Shown piece after piece: positions 52,300-64,000 of a stretch of DNA of 64,000 bases. The DNA is from Edolisoma coerulescens. Its lineage: Eukaryota; Chordata; Aves; Passeriformes; Campephagidae. The DNA lies in assembly GCA_013397115.1 (NCBI GenBank), contig VWZW01006867.1, forward strand, positions 2,853,977 through 2,917,976, in the 5' to 3' direction. The translations under genes were made by a program, and so were the position numbers. The notes under the pieces were generated by a model. The model did no database searches, had not been told where the DNA came from, and worked only from the letters and a program-made list of their open reading frames with translations. Position 1 is the stretch's first letter, and every line of letters begins with the position of its first letter.

Positions 52300-52700
52300 T
52301 AATGGTTCTCTCTGAATTAGAAGAAGCTGTCGCTATTTCATTATTCTTTTTATTAGTCATTGTTACTTAGATAACATGTTTTTCCCACGTGCCCTCTCAT
52401 CATCTTTTTGGGAGGAAAGGGAGCTAATTATGGTGTCAAAGCTGCAATGAAGAGGAATTCTCATTTTCGTTATCCTTGTTCTCTCAAAAGGGTTTTTCTT
52501 CACTATCTTTAAAATAGTTAGTAGATACACAATAGATATCTACATGAGACAAACGGCTTTTTTTGGGAGGGTAATTAATCATAATTTTCCACATATTCTA
52601 GTAATTAGCTATTGGATTATGCAATATTTATGTATTTAAATGAGGATTAAAGTCATTACAGTCTGCAAAACAAACAACATAATTGAAATGGACTAATAAA
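52300..52700. other. Possible conserved non-coding block (TAATTA-rich)
   Basis: A complex, non-repetitive A+T-rich stretch with TAATTA words near 52422, 52572 and 52602 and an ATGCAATATTTATG stretch near 52619. It has no long open frame. Such word clusters occur in enhancers bound by homeodomain or POU factors, but they also arise by chance in A+T-rich DNA. No alignment was available, so this is only a suggestion. Confidence 0.2.
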
Positions 52701-55700
52701 ATCACTGCTATAAAAATCACTGGTTTTATATGTGTGTGTAATAAATGATAATAGGCTGAGAGGGAAACAATGCATTGGAAAATCAGATTAGGGTGACTGC
52801 CAAAAAGTAATGGTTTAAAGCCACCAAACATTATACAAGAAGTTGCTCTTGCAACTTATCATTCTTTGCATGGAGAAGTTTTTATAAATTAAAATTGAAT
52901 CTTTTTCTTCTTAGCCCTGTGAGTTTTTTCATTCATGTTAAAATAAATCTTTTTTTCCACTTGTTTGTAATTTGGTTGTTTACCTTATATTTCTTACAAA
53001 CAGACATCCTTTCACTCTTCCTTTCCACATCAGCTTTCATTCTGTGTAGAAGATGAAAAGTCTCAAGAATCTATGGTTATACAGTTCAACAGATGTTGAC
53101 TGATTCATTTTTTCTAAATATATTTTACCAGGTAACATAAAATACAAAAAAACCCAAGTAAAACCCAGATATGTCATAAGTAGCTAACACAACTGATGGT
53201 TGTGTTTTTGATTAGAGTTTTCTTTTTCAGCCTCAATAATCTGGTTTCCTTGGCTACTAACTTCTGACCCAGAAGTGCATACACACACACCCAGTGATTC
53301 CAGGAAGCATTATTTTCTGAAGCTGATTTTTTTACTTATACTGGTTGGATTGGCATGTGAGTTTCTGGGCATTGGGGTGTTTGGCAGTTTGCTGTTTGGG
53401 TTTTTTTAATTAATTGTGTCTGTATCTCAAACTTACATAGGTTGCTTTATTTATTTTCACTATAAGTCTTCCACAAGTGAAATGCCCAGGGAATTCCTCC
53501 CAGCTAGATTGGAGATGACATGGAGAATATTTGTTTTGCAATGTGTCTCTTTTTCTCCTATCCACTCTGTTCCCTTTTTATTTCTGGGATTAAAGTGAGT
53601 CTATTTCTGCACAACTACTTCTAGTTGTTTTGCTTCTGGAGAAGAGATAGTTCCTGAGTTTTTGCATTTGAGGTGTTCATCAGAGGGTGCTCCAAGTTGA
53701 CCAAAGTAATTCTATAATTTGGACCTCAGCAGCAGAGATATGACCGTCAATCACAGGGCCGAATATGATATCAGCTTATAATTTACTGTCACAAACACTC
53801 ACGTCCCCAGTGAAAATGGATGAGTAAAATTCCGCCATTATTTTTCACTTTTTTAGTACGAGTTGGCCTCACCCATGTCTTGGAGTTTCATTTGCTGTCA
53901 GTTTTCTATCAACTGAACTCACTGAACAGCAGGTCTATAGATTTTAGAAAACTGCAGGCTATCTACAGGGAATAAGAGCCCACACCAATTTTATTAAGGA
54001 TCTGAAATAACCCACTGTGTTCAATATATATAGCTCATATTTCAATCATTAAATATTCAGAGTGCTGTCGGCCTTAAATTTTCAAAACTCAGGACCTCAA
54101 AATATATGTAATTTAAGAAAAGTGAGACACTGAGTTACTAATAAATTATCCAAATATTCAGGGTTTTTTGTAGCTGGGAGGAGCAGAGGGGCTATGGCCA
54201 GTCTCCGGTTTAGGCATTGACACAAAATGTTACACAATGTAATAATGTGGTGCTTGTCCCTGTGTGATGATCTAGAGCATCCAGGTCAGGCACTCAGATT
54301 TCCACACAGGAGTGTTGCATGCAGCAGCAGAGTACTGGGTGCTTCTTGACAGAGACAGAGCTGGTGGCACATTGAGCTGCTTACCAGTGAGAAAGGATAC
54401 TTGTCGAAGTGTGTTTGAACTCTTTCCCTTCCTGGCACTTAGGGACCTGAAAGAAGATGAAATTCTTGTTCTCTGCACCCAGTCATCTTTGAAAATACCT
54501 TAATACTTCTAGAGGGGGAAGTAGGTGTCAAGTTTTTCTCAGCCCAGAAGGGGCTGAATGACCATCTATTGTCCCAGCTGGGTGTGCTAGCAGAGGGTGG
54601 GCACCAGTCACTCTTCCTGCTGAAGTCTGAGCCATTCAGCATGGTGAGCTTCAGGTATCCTAAACTAAAAGGGAAGCTTCCCTTGGTCATTGCAATGAAC
54701 TGAGACACGGAGATATGCAGGCCAATTATACAAAACTGTAAAAAACATAAAAATGATGAAGGAAAACCAGAACAATGGTGGTAAGACGTTCATGTTTTGG
54801 CAATTACATTGGGTCTCTGAGCCCAGTGAGAAATGTATTATTGTACATGCTGAATTATGTCCCATAAAGAAGAAAAAGGTTCTTTCATGTGGGAGGCAAC
54901 ATGTCTAGATACATCAGAATGTCACTTTGTCTCAGTGTGCTGCCATAGCATGTGTGTTAGAGTAACACGTACATTAAATGACACTGACATAAGGCTCCAG
55001 ACAGTATGGACCTACTTGTCTTTATCCCTGTGTCTTTCACAGCCTTCCAGGAATGCCAATGTGTATGTTTGTCTATAAGAATAAGTCACTGATTCAATTA
55101 GAGTGATAAGTGGTGTGTCTGCACTAGGGCAGAGAAAGTACATAGCACCATTTTGAGTAAAGTGCCCTTGAAGAATTTCATCACTCATAACCTACTGTTC
55201 CCGCTGCCCTGCAGAAGGAGCTGCCTTTCCATATGTCATTATTTGTGCAGGAAGGTCATGCTTTTGTTGGTATGCTACTCGGGGCTTTCTGCAAGCAGCA
55301 AAACATTTTGGTAATACAAAAACTGTTGGATTTTTTTTCTTTTGGCTATATCACAATGAACAAGAACACCTTTCTCTGCCCCTGGGTTCGTAAGAGAGAC
55401 AGTCAGATGAGCAACAGTGGGCGGTTGCAAAGTTAGTTTTAGAGATGAGCAATCAGGGCTGTGGGATTGTTATGTAGTTATGGAAGTGGACAGAAAAAGG
55501 GAAGGCTTTTTGCTTTAACCCATGGATGGGCTCCAAAAAGCCTAATGCCAGCTCTTACTGACAGTGAAGATTAGGGAAGTGCTTAACATTTTTTGGCAGT
55601 GATTTCCAAATTTATGAGCAGACGGTCACAGGTAGCCCCAAACAGTAACCTAGACTCTGCCTGCAAGACACAGAGTTATAACTGGCTTGTCTGAATTTAA

Positions 55701-58700
55701 CCTTGTTCTACTAGAGGTTTAATGTTCCTCAGAAAGTCATGCATCTGATACCCATTACCCCCATATTTCTGTGAATATCTCAGTAGGATGGCAATTCAGG
55801 ATTAGGAACCTTCTGCTGGATATTTGCTGTCAGTGGGGTCATCTCCACTTGTACAGAAAAGGAGCTTTAAATATCATCCTACTCCGAACAGTTCAGTGAG
55901 ATCCATTTTGCACGGCTGTAAGGAACAACAAAAGATGAATGTCAAAGGACTAGCAGTATGACACTGCTCCCAGGCTGTGTAAGCTCTCAACTAGAGATTA
56001 GCAGCAAAATAAAGAAAAAGCTAATGTAAATGCAGGGAATGTGCTAGGCAGTACCTGATCATCAGCTGTAACAGACGAGAAATCATGCAGTTTCCTAGGG
56101 CTGAGCCCCACCTTTTATGGTGATTATACTAAAAATCGGAGCTCAAACATGAGCAGATAAACTCAGTAATTGGAAAGGACAGACCTACAACAGCTTCTCA
56201 TATCCCATCACACTTGCATATAAAAACAAAGTATGTACTCAGATCCACCTTGTAAACCTGCTGTGTTCATGAAGGCAACGCAGCTGTGATTTTACCATTA
56301 AAACAGATCTTCTACATCAGTCTTGCTCCAGAATTCACAAACCCTGCTGTTCTTGGATTGCTTATGATATAAAGGCTTTAGATAAAAGCAGATTGATTTT
56401 TTCCACAGTCCTTCAGTTTGTCCACATTAACAAAATCAAGAATGGTGAGCTAATCCCATTATAATACGATAAACTGACAACTTTATTCTTTTTATAATCT
56501 AGCCTCTGAGTACTTACCATTAGCGTGAAGGGTTGCTCTCTCTGTAGTTTATTGTTGGTTTTACAGTTGGCTAAGTTCTAGGTCATAGCCCAAGTAGGTG
56601 GCAACAACAACCTGTGTAGAACTGCACTCACAATGATGCTTTTGTTGCTTGCTTCAGGGAGTACAAAGACTTTTTTTACTATTAATTTTACGTAACTATC
56701 CCCTTTATGTCTACACCTATAATGTTTATATTCAGCCCTCTACTGACATCAGTGCAGTATTATCTCTCTTCTAAAAGCCTGGAGACTCTGACAGTAAGCA
56801 TGGCCTGATGTTGAGATTTACATAGTTCATAAAAAATATCAAATAAATGAGCAATTTCCTCAGCTGCTCAACTGTGCAGCAAACAGAATGATGTAACCAT
56901 AATCTTTCCTTGACCCAGTTTAAAGAAACAGCCTATAAGGCTGGGTTTCATACTTATTTTAGATTCCTACACTGTACACAGAAAGTGTAAATACACTATC
57001 CTGCCAATTATTTGTTTTGATAAATTCTAGGATGGGGCAGTTTTTCACCAGAGAATTCTCTTGCTACTCACAATAATCAATCAAACTCTGGGAACCAACA
57101 GCCAAAATCAACAGAGGCAACAAATCAGGGTCCCAGGCAATAACAGATGATAGAAGAGCAGCAGTACCATTGATAATAGTAAAGCCAAGTCAAGCAAATT
57201 TATATTTTAAGTATACATTAAACTGCATTTATAAACTATTTATAGTTTATTTATATAATTATATAGCTATATTTTAAACTGTAATTCTAAAATTTCTTTT
57301 TGCATTCACAATCTATTATGTTCTCATCAGCATTTGTTTTTCCTCCCTTTCTCTATTCCTTGTTATCTGTTTCCTATGACAGGTGAGTTTTGGTGAATCC
57401 TTTGTAGCTTTCTCCAGGGAAGTTTTCTCAGCAACTGTGCTTTAATCAGGCTCTTAGTGTGGTTGAATTTTGGCTCTGGCAATAAGGAGCTAATTCTTTG
57501 CAACCACCCCGGTTATTTGGCTTAGCAAAGATCCCCTTTGAGACTCTCTTTTCATTCGTGACTCTTTCAGGCTGCCACTAATCACCACGAGAACTCGATG
57601 GCCCTGGGTTTCTCCAGCACAACTGCATTTAGCTGAGTATGAGGAAATATCATGAGGTGCTTTGGACAGTGCCAGACTCATTACCTTTAAATCTGTAGTG
57701 AATCAACAGACTGAAGCAATGCAGTAAAGTGATTTGAGACCAATGGGAGCTACCTATGGTACAAAAAGGCACCTTCTGGCAGCTGGGAGTTTAATGTAAT
57801 GGGGATGAATGGTTGTTGCTTGGAGATCTTAATTCTTATCAGACAAATTTCTCTCTGTTTATGTTGGTGTTTTTAACCAAGGGGAAAAGGAGATTTCATG
57901 AAAGTTCTAATTCTCATTGGTTAGTACAATGCTGAAAAACAGGTCTCAAACTTTCTTCCAGCTTAAGTAACTTTGTTAAGGAAATTACTTTGTTGACCTT
58001 CATCTCGTCTCATTTGCAATACATGGGCTGCTTTTTAAACTATCCACATTTGTGAGGTCAGCTCATTCTACCCTTTGGGACACCTCATGGCAATGGGAAT
58101 CACATGCAGTAGCTGTCTATCTGGAAAAATAACAAATACTGATATATGTTTTGCATGTCTTTCATCAATACACAGCATCCAAACCCAGGAAGAGCTAATA
58201 CCATGTGAAGAATAATTCCTTCCTTGTCCTCTATGAAAGCATTTTGTGAAATTGTTTTTGTAAACAAAACCAGTACAGGAATATCACTGCAGTAAAGGCC
58301 ACACCTCTAGACCATCCCTGCTGAACTGTTCATGCTGTAGTGCCCCAAACAGCCCCTCTCCTTGGTATGCTTTTATTATTGTGTTTGCTATTCAGTTGCA
58401 TTTGATTTATCTTCCTTCCTGATTTCTTTATATTTTTAAAATTATGACCTATGTTTTCACCTTATTTGCTTTCTTTCATGTCCTCTTATGTTTCTAACAG
58501 GTTGCTTCTCGTTTTTACAGGCCGTAATAAAGTAGTATGATTTATTTTACAGTTCCTTCTGAGCTAGATCTTTAATATTTCCTGTATCAAATTATTTTTA
58601 GCCTTTCTGCAAGTCTCTGTAATACTCTTGTTTTGATATTTCTCTTGCTTAAATCATAGGATCAAATACGCACATCTTTGTGCATAATTTACTCCAAATT

Positions 58701-59439
58701 TACTGTAGTAGTGCTGTTTTGCTGATGTTTCTATTCCACCGCCTACACTTTATTAGAAACAGGAGTGTTTATGCTACTTCCAAATGACATAATTTAAAGA
58801 GCATGCACTAATGTTTCTCACAGATAAAACCAATTTTATTAAATATTTCAGAATTTTTTTTTGCTTTGCTCCCTGGTATTATTTTATCAGCTCTATGTAC
58901 AACAATAAATTTTCCTTCTAAGCAGGCTGTTCATGATAATATTCATTTCATAAACACTATTCCAAACTAAAATATCGGCCCAACCTTTAAAACACTTTTT
59001 TTTCGGTGCGGCCTTCATTACACTCATTCCTACCATGAGAGAGGAGAAAGCAGAGTAAACCTCTAGAAATGACACCTGTGCCCTTTTTCATCAATAGGAG
59101 TTTTGCTGCGACCTCTGTAAAGTCAAGTTCTGATGTCAGTGTGTGATATCAATAAGGCCCACTGTTCAGAGGACACTGAGCCTATATTCTCTATTATTTT
59201 GTATAACTGTCTATGCCTGTGTCTAAAGTGGAATAGAGGCAAAATAATGAGTCTTCACGGTTTTGTCCTCTGGATTTGAGTAAGCAGAAGATCAGACATA
59301 AGTTGCGTTGCTATTCCCAAACCATCTTTATCTTTGCTTTTACAGGGTCTAGTTCTGAATCACCATAGAGAATAATTCTGGATATGACATTGACCTAAGC
59401 CCTACACTAGACAAGTGTAACTAAAATAAAAGCTAAATG
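52701..59439. other. Unique A+T-rich DNA, no recognised gene
   Basis: No gene recognised; frames stay under about 90 codons. A very short (AC)n run lies at about 53279-53291. The stretch at 57225-57290 is almost pure A+T. Confidence 0.5.
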
Positions 59440-59459
59440 ATGGTGGTTGCAACCACCAT
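59440..59459. repeat. 20-bp perfect palindrome without spacer
   Basis: ATGGTGGTTGCAACCACCAT equals its own reverse complement. It is more G+C-rich than its surroundings, so it is less easily explained by base composition than the other palindromes here. Function unknown. Confidence 0.9.
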
Positions 59460-59770
59460 TTATGATCTCAATGTTCTTACCTCTGGTGAAGCTTACAAGA
59501 CTCACAGAATTGAAATATGCATATAGCAAAGCTCCATGGGGCATGAAATGCTTTGGTTCCTTTGGTCTTTAGCACCTCTCTGGTGAGTCTTGCATTGCCT
59601 TCTCCCTAATGAACCATTTTTTAGAGGACATTTTAGAATTATGTATATTGCATACTGACATGCCTGCAACAAATAACACAGAATGACACTGCCCACATAC
59701 CCTTGTCAGTGAATAATTTGTAACCTACAGACAATTCTGCATCATTAATACATCAAGAACTAAACAGGCA

Positions 59771-59806
59771 GACACATACTGTAATCCAGACACATACTGT
59801 AGTCCA
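59771..59806. repeat. 18-bp tandem duplication
   Basis: GACACATACTGTA(A/G)TCCA occurs at 59771-59788 and 59789-59806 with one mismatch, head to tail. Confidence 0.92.
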
Positions 59807-62800
59807 CAGCTTCCAAGCTGTCTGACAGAATGCTGCAGCCCCAAACAAACAATCTTACATTATTATCTTCCCAGTTTGTTTGGATTTTGTCTTTTCTTTC
59901 AAAAGTCATGCAGGCCTTTCTAAATGTGAGCTACATTTGTTGAACTGTTACCCTTTTTATACACTTTCAGAGCATCCAAAGAGCCTCTCTGACAATAATA
60001 ATGAAAACCTAGCAGGACTTCATTTCTATTACTGCATCTTCAGCTGCTGAGTGGATTGATTATTTAATACATTTAGCAGTTTTTTTAGACTTGTGGCAGC
60101 AACATGTAAATAAAAGACTTAGTGTATTTGCTTGTATCAGCTCAATCACTTAACAGTGACTCAGCGTGGGATGTGACATTGACAGCAAAAGCACTAAGTG
60201 GCCAAATTCTATGGCAGCTAATTTGATGCTGCTTACAACATCCTTCCGTAAGGACTATTTATGTGAAGATGTAGTGGTTTTCCAGGAGAGCATTTATGAC
60301 ACAGTTTAGAGGACACAGGAAGAGGTGTCCTAAAAAAAACCCGACCAACCAACCAAAAACCCTTACAGATTATACATTTTCATAGCAATTTTAACCAAAG
60401 ATTTACATACACTTGCTTCTCTGCATTTACTGTTTTAAAATCAGATACATTATGGATTATGCAAGCGCACGCTTTTGCTTTAACCAGCTATAAATTTATT
60501 ATTTCAATTTAATGTGGGAACAGAGAGTAATCAACAAGAGGCACAATCATATAAACACATAGCTGAAAGGTCTTTTGCCTCTAGCGGCCTGTCATGGCTA
60601 AATTTTAGAATATATTTAGGTATTTAAAAAATTACATACACAGTCATGAAAGAATTTCAAAGCACTTCTGTACCTAAATTACACCATAATGAACAGAGAT
60701 TAGACACTGAGGCATCTTCAAATATTCCTGCAAGGTATCTCCCTAAACGTCTAGCCACCATTTCTTCCCTAACACCCTGACGGGTATTTTGGAGAACTCG
60801 TTCCACACACCCATCCAACACAACCTGTGAGATTCTCTCTACTCCTAGCATGGACATTCTGACCAAAGAGGATAGAGAGGAATTGACCTTGTCACGCATT
60901 CCTGCTCTGAAACCCTACCTGTGGTTTGGAAGCAGCAGAGAGCCAGTGCTCCAGTGTAAAGAGCAAGGGTTCCAAATCACCAGGAACATTTCCCAAAGAC
61001 AGAAGATCTGGCTTTGTTTACTTCATATCCTAGCAAGATGAGCAGCTATGCTGGAGTTCTTCTACAAGTTTGCCTGCCAGACTCTCCCCGACCCTGTGTT
61101 GACATAGTGTCTTATGTTTGAGCAGGATGTGTATTCGCTAAGTTCAGAGTTTAAAAAAAGTTTCATTTTGGTGGGGTTTTGGGGGGTTTTTGTACGTTTT
61201 TTTATTGGCTTTTTATTTTTTTCAAGTAGGCAGCCTCAGATGAAGTCTCTAAGAATGGGATTAAAATTACCTGAGTGCAGAAAAAAACTTCCAGTACAGA
61301 TTTCACTAACTAACAGTCTTTGTACTTTTTGCACACCTTTGGCACTGACTGTTTTATCTTACCTTTTTACATGCTCCAGCCTGCCATTTGTGAGCTTGTT
61401 TCAGAGGGCAGTGCCTACCGTGGTGAACCGTGGACAGGGAGAGAAATGTGGATGCAGCTGTTCCTGATCCATTGATGCTTTCTCATTAGTGCCCAACTGG
61501 CAATACAAAAGGTCTACAACTGTTGACCTCCTTGAGGAGAGAGATGGGAGGTGAGTGTCCTTGCAAGATGAAAAGCCAGCAATTCTTCAACAGTCATCTG
61601 CAGTCACAGTGAATTACAGGAAGGGAAAAGGAGGTATTAATAGCCATCTAACAGGTTTCAACTACAATCCCCGGAGCTCAGTTATCAGAAACCTTTGCAA
61701 TTTACCATTAATCACTGTGTGATGCTTCCTGACCTTCCTGACAAAGATTAATAATCCTGTATGAGCATACAGGATGTGAAGGCTATAGGAATAGGCAGAC
61801 ATTTCAGACCCATCTCTCCACCGCCTCACAAGTAATCATTTATAGTGGTAATGCATTACCAAATTAGCAGTCAGTAAATGTTTAATCAAGGAGCAATGCA
61901 AGGACCCAGCTTTTCTCAGAAAAGAATTGATGGGCAATGCTTATAAAAGACAGTTACACAAAATTGCCTGAAGCTTTTGAAATTCTTCTTCAGCCTGCTC
62001 ATGCAAGTGAAATTGAGGTAAGACCCTGAAAAGGCAGAATCCAGGTAACAAAATGCTTCTTCCTTTAGTCAGGAACTTGAAAGAGCTTGTTGTGAATCTA
62101 AAAGCTTATTTTATCTTTACTTACTCATCCTGACAGCTGAAATTAACAATGTCCATCTTCTTGGGTTAGTCACTCTCCCCTCCCCACTTTGCAGTGACAT
62201 GTTTTAGATTATCCACTCTGATTACAGAGGTCCTGCTTTGCTCCACTGAACACCCGATTTCCTGGCTTCATCTATTGACAGTAAGCAGTACAACTTATGA
62301 TTCATGCTCAGTGCTAAACATTGACGTACTCTCTTAGCAAGTGTAGCCTGGTCCTGTCTATTTTTCTTTCCAGCCTAGGATATTTTCTTTTGCTGTATTT
62401 CATCTCTGGCACTGAATGGCATCCTGGGTAACACCTTAGCTTCCTTACCCTTTGGTTGCTCTAGGTAGGATGTCTGAAGTGCCAGAGAACTATTTTAATC
62501 TCTATTCTAAGGAGATAAAATGTGTATCATGCCATCCATCTATATAACATGCCTCTACCCCCAAACTTACAAATCCATTAGCCAGTTGTACTCAAATTTG
62601 TGCAGCATTTGTCTCAAAAATAATGCCTTTTTACAAATTTCATGCAACAAGAGAGAAAGAAAGACCATGGGATCCCATTGTGCCTTTGCTGTTAGAAGGT
62701 ACCAGCGAATGCAAAGAAGGGATGCAGTTGTAGGAAATCAGGCTTCATTGCTTCAGCTGCCCAAGGGATCACATTTTAAATGTATCAGTGGGCCTTAAAG

Positions 62801-64000
62801 CAGTAAAAAATAAGATATTTGCTGAGGTACTATAAGCAACATGGGAGTTTGGCTATAAATATGTTACATTTCCCTGTCTCTTTTCTGTACTATACGAGGT
62901 GTATGCCAGTCTTTTGCAAATGGAATTAAAGGACTCATAAAGGGCTGTGGTGCCTGTAACCAGCACCAACACAAGTACTGCAAAGCTGCAACAACACAGA
63001 ACCTCAGTCAGGAAGGAGGTGAGGGAGCCTGGATGCCTGCAGCCAGCTCCTGAGAGTGCAGCTCAGGGGGTCCCATGAAGAATAGTGACTCAGATGAAGA
63101 GTAAGACTTTCAGAGTCTCTTTAAAGATTTGCCCTGGTATTTCTTCAACAAAATGACGGTAAAAAAAAACCTGAGTAGGAAGATTTAATTTAACTGAAAA
63201 TGAGTGTGCAGGAAAGTCATAAAGAAAAGGAGGACAGACCACTGAGAATGGATCATTAACAAGGCTGTTTCAGAGATGGAAAGCCCTTTGAGAGCTTTGT
63301 TCTGGGTAATAATTGTTTTTGATTGGTTTTTTTTTGCTTCTTGAACCAAATGCGAAATTAAAGATCACTGTAAAACTGCTGATGTTTGGTCTTCTGAAAA
63401 GCTTTGTTATGCAGACTTTGATTTTCTTCCTGTTGAGCGAAGAATGGATTAGGGTTTCTCTTTGCACTGGCCTGGCTGGTTGCTCTCAGACTCCTTGAGT
63501 TTAAAGCTGTGGCTAGTCTGAAACTGCTGGTGTAGTTGTAGGAGAAGAAACTGCCCCCTAAACACTAAGCCAGTGAACCAAAGCTGATGTTTGATGTAAG
63601 ATCTCTGCTAGAGATGGCACAAGCTCAAAGGGAGACACAAATCTTGCTCCCTTCTACTTAAGGCAAGGCTGAACAGGTAAGTGTGACTTGCAATGAAGTG
63701 TACAGATGAGATGAAGAGAATACAAGAACATCTTCATGAGGTCATTCTGACACCTTGACTGCCCATGCGCAGAACTAAGAAATTTCAGGTTTTGGATAAT
63801 AATTCCTGGGCACTCCCACCTTAAAACAATCAGCTCATTGTTTTGTTTTGGGATTCGTTTCTATTTGGACTTTTTCATGTGTAAGGCCAAAGACTAACTG
63901 TGATATCACTATTGACTTATTCTCCAGACAATTCCTGCAAGTCAAGGCCTGGCACACTCCTAACCCTCTCGTGCAAGGAGTGAGTGAAACACTTCCCACC
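59807..64000. other. Unique DNA to the window end, no recognised gene
   Basis: No gene recognised; the longest frame is 117 codons on the plus strand (61114-61467), with no domain. The stretch at 60030-60260 is complex and non-repetitive with TTATTTAA and ATGTAAATAAA words and might be regulatory. A slightly G+C-richer patch lies at 62940-63080. Confidence 0.5.
61754..61775. repeat. Perfect 10-bp inverted repeat, 2-base loop
   Basis: The arms ATCCTGTATG (61754-61763) and CATACAGGAT (61766-61775) are exact reverse complements around AG. Confidence 0.85.

Noticed and set aside
60657..60899. 80-codon minus frame of protein-like composition
   Set aside because: Short, with no family match, no convincing splice sites and an overlapping plus-strand frame; insufficient to call an exon.
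1..64000. CRISPR array, operon, phage or bacterial system
   Set aside because: No spaced direct-repeat array, ribosome-binding sites or compact coding is present; the repeats found are vertebrate (avian) retroelements and microsatellites.

Overview
The window looks like nuclear DNA from a bird. The evidence is two recognisable 3' fragments of the CR1 LINE family, in the form that dominates avian genomes (plus strand at about 4770-5025, minus strand at about 38800-39367), and one LTR of a family common in bird genomes (20081-20611, minus strand). The rest is A+T-rich, roughly 60% or a little more by eye, with short microsatellites, homopolymers, no CpG island and no operon-like layout. I cannot name the species. 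The CR1 and LTR types suggest a neoavian bird, but that is an inference from memory of repeat families.

I recognise no protein-coding gene, exon, rRNA or tRNA. Open reading frames are short and scattered over both strands, as expected of intergenic or intronic DNA. The longest is an unrecognised minus-strand frame of 177 codons (17037-17570); the next, at 168, 150 and 142 codons, resemble nothing I know. Several frames begin with GTG rather than ATG and so mean little in a eukaryote. Small conserved exons could be hidden here and would need an alignment or RNA data to reveal.

Layout: 1-4769 is unique A+T-rich sequence with a 25-bp near-perfect palindrome; 4770-5025 is a CR1 tail; 5780-5825 is a poly(T) tract interrupted by four Ns (assembly gap); 5826-20080 is unique sequence with small tandem duplications and the 177-codon frame; 20081-20611 is a solo LTR; 20612-38799 is unique sequence with a TTATTG-type microsatellite, a 12-copy AAAAAT array, a (TTTG)7 array and an unrecognised ATG-started 100-codon frame; 38800-39367 is a second CR1 copy, bracketed by a 13-bp inverted repeat; 39369-64000 is unique sequence with several perfect short hairpins and palindromes, plus blocks rich in TAATTA words that could be conserved non-coding elements.

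I found no undescribed biological system. The most checkable leads are the 177-codon frame, the possible regulatory blocks, and the inverted repeat flanking the minus-strand CR1.
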